From contig NC_084481.1 in assembly GCF_030035675.1 (NCBI RefSeq), positions 235,196,927-235,260,926 on the forward strand: a stretch of 64,000 nt of DNA. The letters run 5' to 3'. The position numbers and the translations under genes were made by a program. Shown here piece by piece: positions 42,357 to 52,109 of this stretch (position 1 is the first letter of the stretch; every line of letters begins with the position of its first letter). This DNA is from Rhineura floridana. Its lineage: Eukaryota; Chordata; Lepidosauria; Squamata; Rhineuridae. The notes beneath the pieces were generated by a model, which was given only the letters and a program-made list of their open reading frames with translations, made no database searches and was not told the origin of the DNA.

Positions 42357-42690
42357 CTGACTTGAACAAAATGGATACTTACATAATAAATCTAAAAGGT
42401 CTATCTTCAACTGTTTCCTATGCAAAAATGTGCATGGAATATCTACACTGATTCTGTGCAATAGAAAACTGACTGTGTAGCAGCAAAAACGGAGAGTGTG
42501 AAACTTATACACTCGCTCGGATGCCTATTAGCAGTGAGACAAGAGGAATTTAACAATGCTGTGTCCAAGGGATCATCTCTATTGCACAGAATCGGTGTAG
42601 ATATTCCATGCACATTTTTGCATAGGAAACAGTTGAAGATAGACCTTTTAGTTTTATTATGTAAGTATCCATTTTGTTCTCATTGCAATG
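42357..42690. repeat. Inverted repeat, about 105-bp arms
   Basis: The left arm 42363-42470 (aacaaaatggatacttacat, aaaggtctatcttcaactgt, tgcatggaatatctacac, tctgtgcaatag) is matched in reverse complement by 42580-42685 with only a few differences. The spacer is about 110 bp. The right arm continues into 42690-42850, which holds a hammerhead-like core. The arrangement recalls Penelope-like elements, which often carry partial inverted terminal copies. Confidence 0.75.
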
Positions 42691-42756
42691 TATGGTCATA
42701 TACTGTATGATATGATTATGCCACTAAAAGATATATTGTGTGATTTTACTTATAGC

Positions 42757-42800
42757 CCCTGACGAAGGCCAAGTCTCGAGTGGCCGAAACGCATTCGGCT
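42757..42800 (+). ncRNA. Possible hammerhead-ribozyme-like core
   Basis: CTGACGA at 42759-42765 is followed by a helix-capable GGCC...GGCC pair and GAAAC at 42786-42790, the order of hammerhead core elements (CUGANGA, stem II, GAAA). One extra A precedes the stem. A proper stem III with the UH cleavage triplet was not found, so it may be inactive or a chance match. Hammerhead motifs are known in Penelope-like retroelements. Confidence 0.35.
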
Positions 42801-42850
42801 TCTTCCTTTTTAATAAAATCTATTTTGATTTTCCATTCAAGAAATCCTTT

Positions 42851-44319
42851 CCTTCAGCATCTTGGGGTTCCCCCTCCTTTTTTCTCCTGGAAGCAACTGT
42901 CTACCAGCTCCCTCTTCCTTCACCTCAGTGTTGCCCTTATAGAATACAGCAGGGAGAAGGATGGGACCGAAGCTAGAATGAGTTGGCCTCACCTGTCATT
43001 GTCTCTGGCTCCACCTCCTGTTGGGCTCCCTGCCTTCTGCCCCACCAGTCCCAAAGGTCACCAGCCACTACTGACTCCCGGTCACACTGTTGCTCTTCCA
43101 ACACCAGCGTTGTTCCAGTTTCATGGATGCTCCTGCATCCCAAATTAGCCCCTTCTGAGAATGTTTCCTCATACTGGACCAAGCTGCTCGTGCCAGAAGT
43201 CAAAACGGGCTCAGAGTCAGCCTTGCTATTGGGCAACAGTAACCAATAGCATCGTTTGGGAAAGGCTGCCTCCCCGTCTATCACCTAGCCCAAGCTTCTT
43301 GCATTCTTTTAAAAGAAAGCCAGCTGGAGGATCTGGTGCCATGATGATCCCATGGCCACATCTCCATCTTCTCACCTCCACCCCTGAGCCCCATAGCAGG
43401 GGGTGGGTAGCACCTTAAATCTGCACAATGGGTGGTATTTATTTATTTATTTATTATTTGATTTATATCCTGCCCTTCCTCCCAGCAGGACCCCAAAGTT
43501 GCACTACCACAAGGATTAGCACCAGTGCAATGGGATTTACCCCCCTTTCCTCCCCCCATGCCACCCCCAAATCTGCTCTGGAGGGTTGGGGGGAACCTCC
43601 AGAACAGATTTTGTGGGTGTACAAGGGGAGGGGTGGGGAAGATTGTCCCATCACACAAGGAATAATCCTTGTCCTGTCTTCTTAACACTATGTTGAATAC
43701 ATTACCCACCGAGATCAGGACTGCAGATATTATGACTAGGTACAGGGATTGCTTGCTGAGGTAGGAGCCAAATCTGTGGTGGTTGGTGGCCACTGGGACT
43801 GCTGGTGCAGAAGGCGGGGACACCAATCGCAGGTGGAGCCAGAGCCCATGACAGGTGGGGTTAGACCCAACAACCAGGAGAGACAGCTCATTCTGCTTTT
43901 GTCCCTGCCCTCCTGTCTCCTGAGTTCTGAGGAGGGAGAAGGTGACAGGCAGAGCCATCCTGTAGACTGGTTGCAAGTGAGAAGGCAGGCAGGTGGGGGC
44001 TGGCTGAGGGCAGATTGAGGTTGTGGGGCAGAGCCCCATTTGCCCAAATGGAGCGGTCTCCATTGAGCAGAATCACTCATGCTGGCTTTGACTCTGATCC
44101 TACACCTGTCTTACATAACATCTACATGTATAATCATGGCTCCACATTTTGCAAGATCCTTGATTTCACAGATAGAGCTTACTCACATATAGTGTGTCTG
44201 TGCAAAGGCTCTGAGCAGGGACAGTGGTGAGGCTGGTGGCTACAATCTCACTCTTTCCTGTATGCACATTCACTCTATGCAGCCATGAGATACGCACAGC
44301 CCTAGATCTAATGCAGAGG
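42851..44319. other. No convincing gene; one short LINE tail
   Basis: 43438-43490 is a short minus-strand L2 tail ((attt)n then atatcctgcccttcctccca). The overlapping open frames on both strands at 42970-44080 lie in GC-rich DNA and show no domain. Confidence 0.35.
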
Positions 44320-44575
44320 TAACCAACCTGGTGCCCTCCAGATGTTTTCTACTATAACTCCTAGCTGCTAATGACATAAGAAGAGCCCTACAGCTGGGTC
44401 AGGCCAGTGGCCCATCCAGTCCAGCATCCTGTTCTCACAGTGGACAACCAGATGCCCCTATAGGAAGCCCACAAGCAAGACCTGAGTGGAAGAGCACTCA
44501 CCAGTCAAGATGGCCAATTGTCGGGGAAGATGGGAGCTGTAGTCCAAAACATCTGGAGGACACCATGTTGGCTAC
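44320..44575. mobile_element. Palindromic MITE split by a LINE tail
   Basis: Left arm accaacctggtgccctccag, atgttttctactataactcc; right arm gatgggagctgtagtccaaa, catctggaggacaccatgtt. Between them lies a minus-strand CR1/L3 tip. Confidence 0.75.
44371..44508 (-). mobile_element. CR1/L3-like LINE 3' tip inside a MITE
   Basis: gacataagaagagccctaca, ggccagtggcccatccagtc, ctgttctcacagtggacaac, aggaagcccacaagcaagac: the terminal ~135 bp on the minus strand. Confidence 0.8.
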
Positions 44576-44614
44576 CACCTAATCTAATATATCATAATAG
44601 TGAACAGGAATTCT

Positions 44615-44835
44615 AAGAGCCAGTATGGTGTAGTGGTTAGAGTGTTGGACTATGACTTGGGAGACCAAATCCCCACTCAGTGATGAAGCCCTCTGGGGTG
44701 ATCTTGGGCCAGTTACTATCTCTGAGCTCAACCTACCTCACAGGGTTGTTGTGAGAATAAAGCAGAGAGGGACAGAAGCATGTGCACCACCTTGGGTTCC
44801 TTGGAGGAAAGGTGGGATATTAATGTATCTCTGTA
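44615..44835 (+). mobile_element. tRNA-SINE with L2-like tail
   Basis: Head gtgtagtggttagagtgttg, shared body gatcttgggccagttactat, then ctacctcacagggttgttgt and the L2-like end ccttggaggaaaggtgggat. It differs from the Sauria type only in the 3' half. Confidence 0.8.
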
Positions 44836-44837
44836 AT

Positions 44838-45000
44838 TCTGCAGATACCATCTTATCAGGAGGCTCATTCTGCACGATATAGGAAACGGACCATTAGTGT
44901 GGCGGCATCTACCCTGTGGATTCCCTCCCTTTGAATATTAGGCAGGTGCCATCTCTGCTATCTTTTCGGCACCTTTTTCAACAAGCCTGGCTACAGCGGT
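44838..45000 (+). mobile_element. L2 LINE ORF2 end fragment
   Basis: cagataccatcttatcagga, ggaaacggaccattagtgtg, gtgccatctctgctatcttt: the same segment as 32655-32820. Truncated at caacaagcct. Confidence 0.75.
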
Positions 45001-46185
45001 TTTTGTCATTTGTGTGGTTACATATCAAAGTTTCACCCTGATCTAAGAGGCTCGACTTCAGGACGATGATTTTGAAATATGAGGGCTTCTGGGAAGTAAA
45101 ATGCGCTTGTCATGCTGAAGGAAAGAAGAGATTAATCTGTTGGGGAGAAAGAAAGCAAAAGCAATGGGGCCAGGATCAGCTGCTAGACTGCCAGAGCTGA
45201 ACAAGGCTCTGATTCAGACACCCTTCTTTCATACGCCAGAGCTTGCAAGCAGTTCCTTAAGAGCCACCAGAGCCTGCCACTGAATTTCCCCTGACATTGG
45301 TCTTGTCCGGAAGTGCAGGGGCTGCTCCCAGAATAAGGGCAGGGAGGTGTCAGTAGGGTGCTGCGTATCTCAGGTTTGTCAGGAATTAGCCGGGTAGAGG
45401 CTCCCAACTCAAGCCTCCTGGGGACCAGTCTGGATGGAGAGACTGAGAGGGAGATAGCAGGACCCTTCCAGCAGAGGCCACACTCAGCACACACTCGTTG
45501 GCTCTTCTGAGCAGACCCTGTGTGCATTGCGCATGCACTCAGCGGAGAAGAGCAAATTAATGGGTGCTGGTTGGATGCGGGTCCAGCTACTACCACCTCT
45601 GTCGCTCTCTTATCTTTCCTGTGTAAAGGGCTTTCGTCAGTGGCAACCAGGAATCGAGATGGTAAATGTGACGTCTTACTGAGGCTTCTTTCCATTGTCT
45701 GTTTTTTAAATTTGCTTGCATAAAACAGTATCATTTATTTATTTATGTATCTATTAGTTAGACTTATGCCCGCCTTTTCTCAAATATTGGGCCCAAGACA
45801 GCTTACAAAGGATTGTATGTGTGTGTATGTATCCAAAATACACAAAAGAAATACAAATAAGGTTGCTATAAAATCACCAAATAAAACCCATAAGGTATTC
45901 TCTACCTAGCCTATTTCTCTTGACTGTAATTTGTTTTAAACTGATTTGATTATTGTTTTTCTAAATTGTTGTAGCTTGCCCTGGGACCTCAGGGTGAAAG
46001 GCAAGTAGGAAATCTAACAAATCATCATCATCAAACGATAACAGATCAACGCAACGGAAGAGTACAAAAGAAACAAACCTCTTCACCAAAACACCTGATG
46101 AAATTAAAAAGTCTTTATTCTTAAAAAGATCCACTGTGAGGGCCTCCCATATGCCCCCAAGGAGGACCTAAGAAGGTGGGCCTCT
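45001..46185. other. No gene; short LINE tails
   Basis: 45730-45815 is a minus-strand L2-like tail (atttatttatttatgtatct, gcccgccttttctcaaatat). 45950-46040 contains a plus-strand tail-like phrase (gccctgggacctcagggtga). The rest is unassigned. Confidence 0.35.
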
Positions 46186-46189
46186 TGGC

Positions 46190-46335
46190 CATTTTTACAG
46201 ATATGAGTACCATGCTCAAGGTAGCCTACTTCATAGGGTTGTTGTGAGGATGAAATGTGTGGTGGGGAACAGAGAACAATGTACACCCTCCTGAGTTTCT
46301 TGGAGGAAGGGTGGGGTATACCCACACATTAAATG
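46190..46335 (+). mobile_element. L2-tailed SINE 3' half
   Basis: gtagcctacttcatagggtt, gttgtgaggatgaaatgtgt and ttcttggaggaagggtgggg. The tRNA head is missing. Confidence 0.65.
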
Positions 46336-48095
46336 TCCCTAACTAGAACTGGATTGTTTTTTCATTCTTGGGCAGTTTATTGCTGGGGTGAATAAACACT
46401 TCTAATTTTTTTTGAAGTTGCTCATAATGCTTATTCTCCCTTCCTTTCTCTTGGAAATCTGTAATAGAAGTTTGGAAAAAAGAAAACTGGGGATCTTTTG
46501 TTTCATCATCCACTCATTATTAGAAAGGACAAAATGACTCTGGGGATCAAATGATGACATGCACACACATTTCAGCAATGAAAAAGCCGTTGTTATCTCA
46601 GGCTTGATCAGAGAGTGCCGTGTGGGGTGCAGTGGGGGTGTCAGTCCCCATCTCTTGGAGAAGAAATGGCTTCATCCGATTCCCATGCAGAGACTTTTCA
46701 AAGACTTACGATTTGAGCCCTAATTGATGTCTTATGTCAGTCTTGAACCTCTGACAGGCTCTCAAAAGCCACTTTGCAAAAGATATAGCACAGAGATGAA
46801 AGCTTAGAAGAAATTATCATACAGAAATAGAAATTACCGTGCTAATGAGAGGAAAGTGATGTCTGCGGCTCTAGGGTACTAGCAAGGCCTCTGAGGGTGC
46901 CTCCATCATGAGTTGGGTGATTGTATTCTCCTTGTTTTCAAGACACCGGGGATAGAACCAAATAATTTCCAACTTAAGAAACTGGCAGACACAATGGATG
47001 CACTCTGAGACACAGTGTGTGGATTAGGGATTTGATTCGGTTCATCTTTACAGTCAACTCCAAGGAATTTGAACTTTCCAAAAAAAAATGTAATGCGTTC
47101 TAAGCAGTTTAAAGCATAAAATCAGTTATGAAATCCTTACATAATTAAAATACACAATAAAACAATTCCATCAAAACATTCAAAAATGTCCATGTTTAAA
47201 ATATACAATAAAATAAGCTTATTAAAAAAGCATAACCATTAAAACAGTTTTAAAAGCAGTTAAAACAGTTGGATCAAGAAGTATTTATTTATTTATTTGA
47301 CTTAATAGTAGCTTGTTACCCGAAGGCCTCCAAGCCACTTGCAACATACTGTACAACAAAAAGTTCAAGGTCAGGGGAATGCTTGCCTAAAGAGGTGTGT
47401 CTTCAGGAATCAGCGGAATGCCAATATGGATGGGGCCTCTCATATTTCAGCAAGGCCCACCTCTGCTTTTCTGCAAACCAATAATCATTATGTTGTGGCA
47501 ATACTAACTGGCTTCCATGTGCTGATTTTAATGCCCTTATTACACCACTATTGGCCTTATGATGTAGTAGATTTGCACTTCCATGTCTTTAGATCCATGT
47601 GGGAACACTGTCCTTCTGCGGAATTTCATGTAAGAGATAGCGGACATTGAGAATGTTATGGACTGGTCTTTGGGGCCTTTTCTGGTGAGGTTTTTATTTA
47701 TTTTAGCCATAATGTAATTCTAATACTGGAGATCTAGCACTATAACTGAAATCATCATATTCCTGCAAAACACAATGGATGCAAGGAAAAGGTAGAGAAA
47801 AGCTGCAAGTGGGCTGTAGGTGCAAGATCCAACAGATGGAAGGATCATTTTCTCATGTAGACAGTAGGGAAACGCAACACCCCCACAATATAATATCACC
47901 TTCAGGAAAGATGTCTGAATTGTATGAAAATGGAAGTGACCCTGATAAACAGAATCATTTTGCCAAGCCAGTGGGAAATTGCCCAAGAAGGCACTTTCAA
48001 AACCTGCCCCTCCTGTTAAAGGAGAACATCCTATGTGACAGATCACAATTCGCCTGCAGCTTCCTAGCTCACCAACCCACTTGGAAAATTATAAG
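46336..48095. other. No gene recognised
   Basis: Mostly unique-looking DNA. 46690-46860 is AT-balanced and non-repetitive. 47100-47350 holds an A-rich stretch with a minus-strand LINE tail ((attt)n at 47282-47298). Confidence 0.3.
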
Positions 48096-48099
48096 TACT

Positions 48100-48290
48100 G
48101 CTGGTATTATGGATGTTTCTATTTTAATGGAATTTTTCCTTGTATATTTTAATTATGGGTGTTTATTTTTTCAATCTTTGTGCAACTGGTTTTATGCTTT
48201 GTAAATCACTTAGAAGCCTATTTTGGCATTAAGCAGTATATAAATGAATAAATAATAATAATAATAAAAGTTTTACAAAGAAAGAAAGAA
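48100..48290 (+). mobile_element. LINE/L2-type 3' tail
   Basis: The tail gctttgtaaatcacttagaa, ggcattaagcagtatataaa ends in (aaat)/(aat)n and a (gaaa)n run at 48278-48296. Confidence 0.55.
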
Positions 48291-49017
48291 AGAAATATTT
48301 TCAGATTTTAAGAGACAGAGCTCTTCCTTCCTTTAACATCACATCTTTGTGGCTTCTTTCTACACGTTGTCCCAGCTATGCCTGAGTGCATTTGCTCCAT
48401 AACTGCGCAACTCTCATGACTGGATGTTGCATCTTGTTATACACCCTGATCATCCATGCAGAGGTCAGTTGGTGTGGCAAAACATCTGCTGCCTGGGGAA
48501 TGGAGTAGACTGTGAAAAGCATGGAACTGACTGGCGTGAGATGTTTAGAGGTGGAAAACCCAATGTTTTGCTTTCTCCAGGGAGAAAAAACATGTTTGCT
48601 AAATTCAGCAAAGGCTTTTTGTCTTTTTTGATTGAAGGGAAAAAAAAAGGAAAGTCATTCTGATTCCTCCTTCCAAAAGGGGAGGGGTGGAGAGAAACAA
48701 TCTGAACATGTTTGAAATTTGTGGGTTGGCAAATGGAGCCATGTTCTGCTACTAGCTGAATTACCCATAAACTGAATCACCCATCTCCAGTTTTATGAGA
48801 ATAGAAAGCTAAGCTGGGTTTTGGAAGCAAGTTGAGGAATTGGCCTTGCACAGATTGCTTCATTGCAGTGTAAGGGATCTCCAGATGTTGGGGTCCTCCC
48901 CTGCACCCCACCCCTACTGCCTTCAGTGGATTCACATCATCTTTAATTTTCATCCCCCCCTTTCTGCTACATGCTTCTAAACTATCATTTGTTTTTTCCT
49001 TTATCAGAGGAAGAGGG
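48291..49017. other. No recognised feature
   Basis: No repeat or coding region assigned. Confidence 0.3.
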
Positions 49018-49195
49018 AGAAGGGCTGTAGCTCAAAGGCAGAGCATCTGTTTTGCATGCAGAAGGTCTCCACGTAGGGGAGAAGCTGTCCCCCATCTGAA
49101 ACCTTAGAGAGTTTCTTCTGGTCAGCACAGACAGTCCTGAGCTAGATGGACCAGTGGTCTGACTCATCATGAAGCACCTTCCTATGTTCCATTTG
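49018..49195 (+). mobile_element. tRNA-SINE (second family), near complete
   Basis: Head agggctgtagctcaaaggca, tgttttgcatgcagaaggtc, then the body, ctgagctagatggaccagtg, gtctgactcatcatgaagca and a ttcctatgttcc end. The B-box region is partly deleted. Confidence 0.75.
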
Positions 49196-49197
49196 GG

Positions 49198-49330
49198 AAA
49201 GTGCACTAGCTCAGTGGCCCTGCTTAGAGCCCTGCTCTGCATTCAGAAAGGCCTCAGGTTCAAGCTCTGGCAGATCCCCCGGCTGCCAGTCAGTGTCAAC
49301 AATACTGAGTCGGTATGAGGCAGCTTTGAT
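49198..49330 (+). mobile_element. tRNA-SINE (second family), tandem neighbour
   Basis: Head gcactagctcagtggccctg, B-box caggttcaagctctgg, then ctgccagtcagtgtcaacaa and gtcggtatgaggcagctttg. It follows the previous SINE directly, head to tail. Confidence 0.7.
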
Positions 49331-49851
49331 GGGGAATTTTATATATTCAAACCAAAAGCTGAGTATATTCTTTTATAAAGCTATAAAGATTTATAAAATT
49401 TAATAAGTTCAGTAGCCAGCCAGAAGCCTTTTTCTTTGTGGAGCTGTCTTCACTGATGGTGCTGGTTTGTTTGGAACAGCTTGAACTCCGTTAGATAAGA
49501 TAACACTGAACATCCTTGTGCTCTCCACAAAGTAGGAAGGATTGCATTAGCTGGAACGCGTAGCTCACAGTGAAAATGTACTTTTATGTGACGTACTGAA
49601 CATTGCCAAATTGACCAGAACATAATGCAGACAGTGCAACACCTATGTAATGCCTTTGCAATACCTGTGCAATGCGAGTTCCATAAGTCAACTATACCCT
49701 GCACGAGGAAGTCATTTCTTCAGGAATGTCTTGGGCCTCCCGCTCCTCTTTGCTCTGTCCTGAATCTTTGCAACTGCCCGTCAGTTTCACAGAGTGGCCC
49801 CAAGACCTAGCATCAGGAGAAAGGGACAGAACCTCTCCCTAAAGCAGGGAC
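49331..49851. other. No recognised feature
   Basis: No repeat or coding region assigned. Confidence 0.3.
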
Positions 49852-49975
49852 AGGGAACCTGTGGCCCTCCAGATGTCCTTGGATGCCAGCTCCCATCATC
49901 TCTGCCTAGTGGCTATCTCTGGATAGGTCTGACAGCAGTTGGGCAATATCTGGAGGGCCACCAGTCACCCATCCA
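49852..49975. mobile_element. Palindromic hAT-like MITE (ccagatgt family)
   Basis: Starts gcagggacagggaacctgtg, gccctccagatgtccttgga. The partner is caatatctggagggccacca. Same family as 1498-1606. Confidence 0.6.
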
Positions 49976-50475
49976 AGGATTTGTTTCTTGCCAACACATT
50001 TTTTGAGCAACCGAAAAGACGACTGTACACGTGGACATCACCAAATGGTTAATATAGGAATCATATTGATTATATAACTGGTAACAGAAGATGGAGAAGC
50101 TCCATACTTTCAGGGGCCACATGCCTGTGGTTTTCTCTTGGTTAGAGGTGTGCATGAGTGTGGAAACAGCGCTTGAATACTCAGGGCTTCCCTCCTTGCT
50201 TCTGCTTCGGGGGGGGGGACCTCCAGCTGAACGCGGCTCTCCAAGCCTCTTTGGCATTCAGAACCCTCCCCAGCCCCCCCCCCCAAGAGCCCTGCTTTGA
50301 CTCCTCCTTGCGTGTTTCTCTCTGGCTGGAACGTGCCCTTGCAACTCTGGTCATGTCTCCTGCTTGCCTGGAGGGAGGATGGAGAAGGGAGCCCGAGTGT
50401 GGGTAGAAGCCAGCCTGCTGCACAAAGGCAACATTTGCAACCATTGCTCCACCCACTTTTGCATATAGCCCAGTG
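49976..50475. other. No clear feature
   Basis: Short G and C runs at 50209-50218 and 50275-50284. Overlapping GC-rich frames without domains. Confidence 0.3.
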
Positions 50476-50479
50476 GGGA

Positions 50480-50840
50480 GGAGAGCCTGGCTGGGAGTCC
50501 AGAGTCTGTGAGTTCAAATCCCCACTCATATCTCCTGGGTGTCAAGGGCCAGCTAAAGATCACCCCCACAGTGAGTGGCTCAAGGGTTACGTGCCCTGCC
50601 ACCTGTGCAGCCGTGGGCAAGCTGCATAGTCCCAAGGAGCCCAGTTGCCCCCCAGCTGGCAGTTGCGGACAAGTAAGGGGCTGGCTTGTGCAGCTGTGGC
50701 AAGCTGAGCAGGCCCTAGCCAGCTGGGGAGGACTAGCCTCAGAGGGAGGCAATGGGAAACCCCCTCTGAATACCCCTTACCATGAAATCCCTATTCATAG
50801 GGTCGCCATAATTCGGGATCGACTCAAAGTCCATTTCCAT
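50480..50840 (+). mobile_element. Sauria-type SINE with internal insertion
   Basis: The head (gcctggctgggagtccagag, B-box gagttcaaatccccactc) at 50486-50530 and the 3' body (cagagggaggcaatgggaaa, attcatagggtcgccataat, gggatcgactc) at 50735-50825 are separated by about 200 bp of unrelated GC-rich sequence. Confidence 0.65.
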
Positions 50841-51284
50841 TTCTGCCCACCACTGGCATGTGGATCTTGGAAATTGGCCCTCAGGCTGGCAAACATTCCC
50901 CCACTTGCTGTACCTAAATTAGTCCTCTGACTCACTGCACTAGGATGGCCCTGGCCATCATAGGCCTCACTGCTGGTCAAGCTGCCGCAAAAGTAAATAA
51001 AAGTCTCTCCCTATGTGCTGCTCTCTCCCCCTTTCCCCCACAGCCAGCTCTGTCCTCTGTAGGCTGGCGGGGGGAGGGGGCATCTCAGATGATGAGCTGA
51101 TGCTGTGCATGGCTAGTTCTGGCTGAGGCTTTATTCCCAGAGTGATTTCAACTCTCTCTTCACTTGACCCATGCAGCAATCTCCACAACCTGCTTTATTC
51201 TCTGAATGGTTGTGATGTCTGTTGGGTGGGTGGCCTCAGTTCTTACCCTCACATACCTTGTGAGAAGGGAAGAGATCAGCTTTG
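50841..51284. other. No recognised feature
   Basis: No repeat or coding region assigned. Confidence 0.3.
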
Positions 51285-51572
51285 CACAGTATGGCCACAT
51301 TCACACCAGACATTTATTCCACTATTATTCCACTTTAAACAGTCATGGCTTCCCCCAAAGAATCCTGGGAAGTGTGAAGGGTGCTGAGTGTTGTTCAGAG
51401 ACCCCTATTCCCCTCACAGAGCAACAGTTCCCAGAATTCCCTGGGAAGAGGGACTGACTGTTAAACCACGCTGACAACTGTAGCTCTCAACACCCTTCAC
51501 AAACTAAACTTCCCAGGATTCTGTTTAAAGTGGAATCAGCGTGGAATAAATGTATGGTGTGAATGCGGCCTA
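51285..51572. mobile_element. Palindromic MITE (ggccacattcacacca)
   Basis: Start ggccacattcacaccagaca and end tgtatggtgtgaatgcggcc are near-perfect inverted repeats. Inner arms: cacggcttcccccaaagaat-like and its complement. Sister copy at 56428-56765. Flanks give no clear 8-bp duplication, so the superfamily is open. Confidence 0.75.
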
Positions 51573-51893
51573 AGTTGAATGCCAAGGGTTGCATCCAGCT
51601 AAGTCACTGCGTGAGTTCCACTCACACAATGGAACAGCCCCTCCCTCCCCTCCCACCCTTTGCCCCCATGCACCAGACCCAAATCTGCTCTGGGAGATTG
51701 GGAGAACCCCCTGTGCAGACTTAGGAGTTGGAGTTGAGGCCTTGCAGAGGGAGGGGAAGTGCCATTGTGCACGCGGAAGCCATTTTGATTGCTGAATGAC
51801 TCAGCTGGATGCAAACTCACGAACTGTGACAAAAATCATACATTGAAATTGGAGCCAAATGAAGTTCAAGCTGTAAATGCTCCCTTGGTTCCT

Positions 51894-51899
51894 TTTATT
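51894..51899 (-). terminator. Putative poly(A) signal for the 52-54 kb ORF
   Basis: AATAAA on the minus strand about 210 bases after the stop at 52110. Consistent with a short 3' UTR and the end of a last exon, though such hexamers are common by chance. Confidence 0.4.
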
Positions 51900-52109
51900 G
51901 TACCTTTCCTAACCCCATCCATGACGTACTACTTTTCTCTGTCTAACCAATATCTGTCAGGGCAAATAGAGACGCCAATCTTCTCTTCAGGGCACCAACA
52001 GCCTGTGGTCTTTCGTTGGTCTATGGTCCCTCAGGTGGACTCCCATTTTCATCTTCATGTTGCTATTCAGGCTTCACTCTTTGGCCCCATCATACAGATA
52101 TCCACGCAG

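Noticed and set aside
42759-42790. A definite hammerhead ribozyme
   Set aside because: The core order is right, but an extra base precedes stem II and a good stem III with cleavage triplet was not found, so it is reported only as hammerhead-like.
42970-44080. Frames of up to 206 codons on both strands as exons
   Set aside because: Open frames overlap on opposite strands in GC-rich DNA and show no protein similarity. A LINE tail lies inside the longest one.
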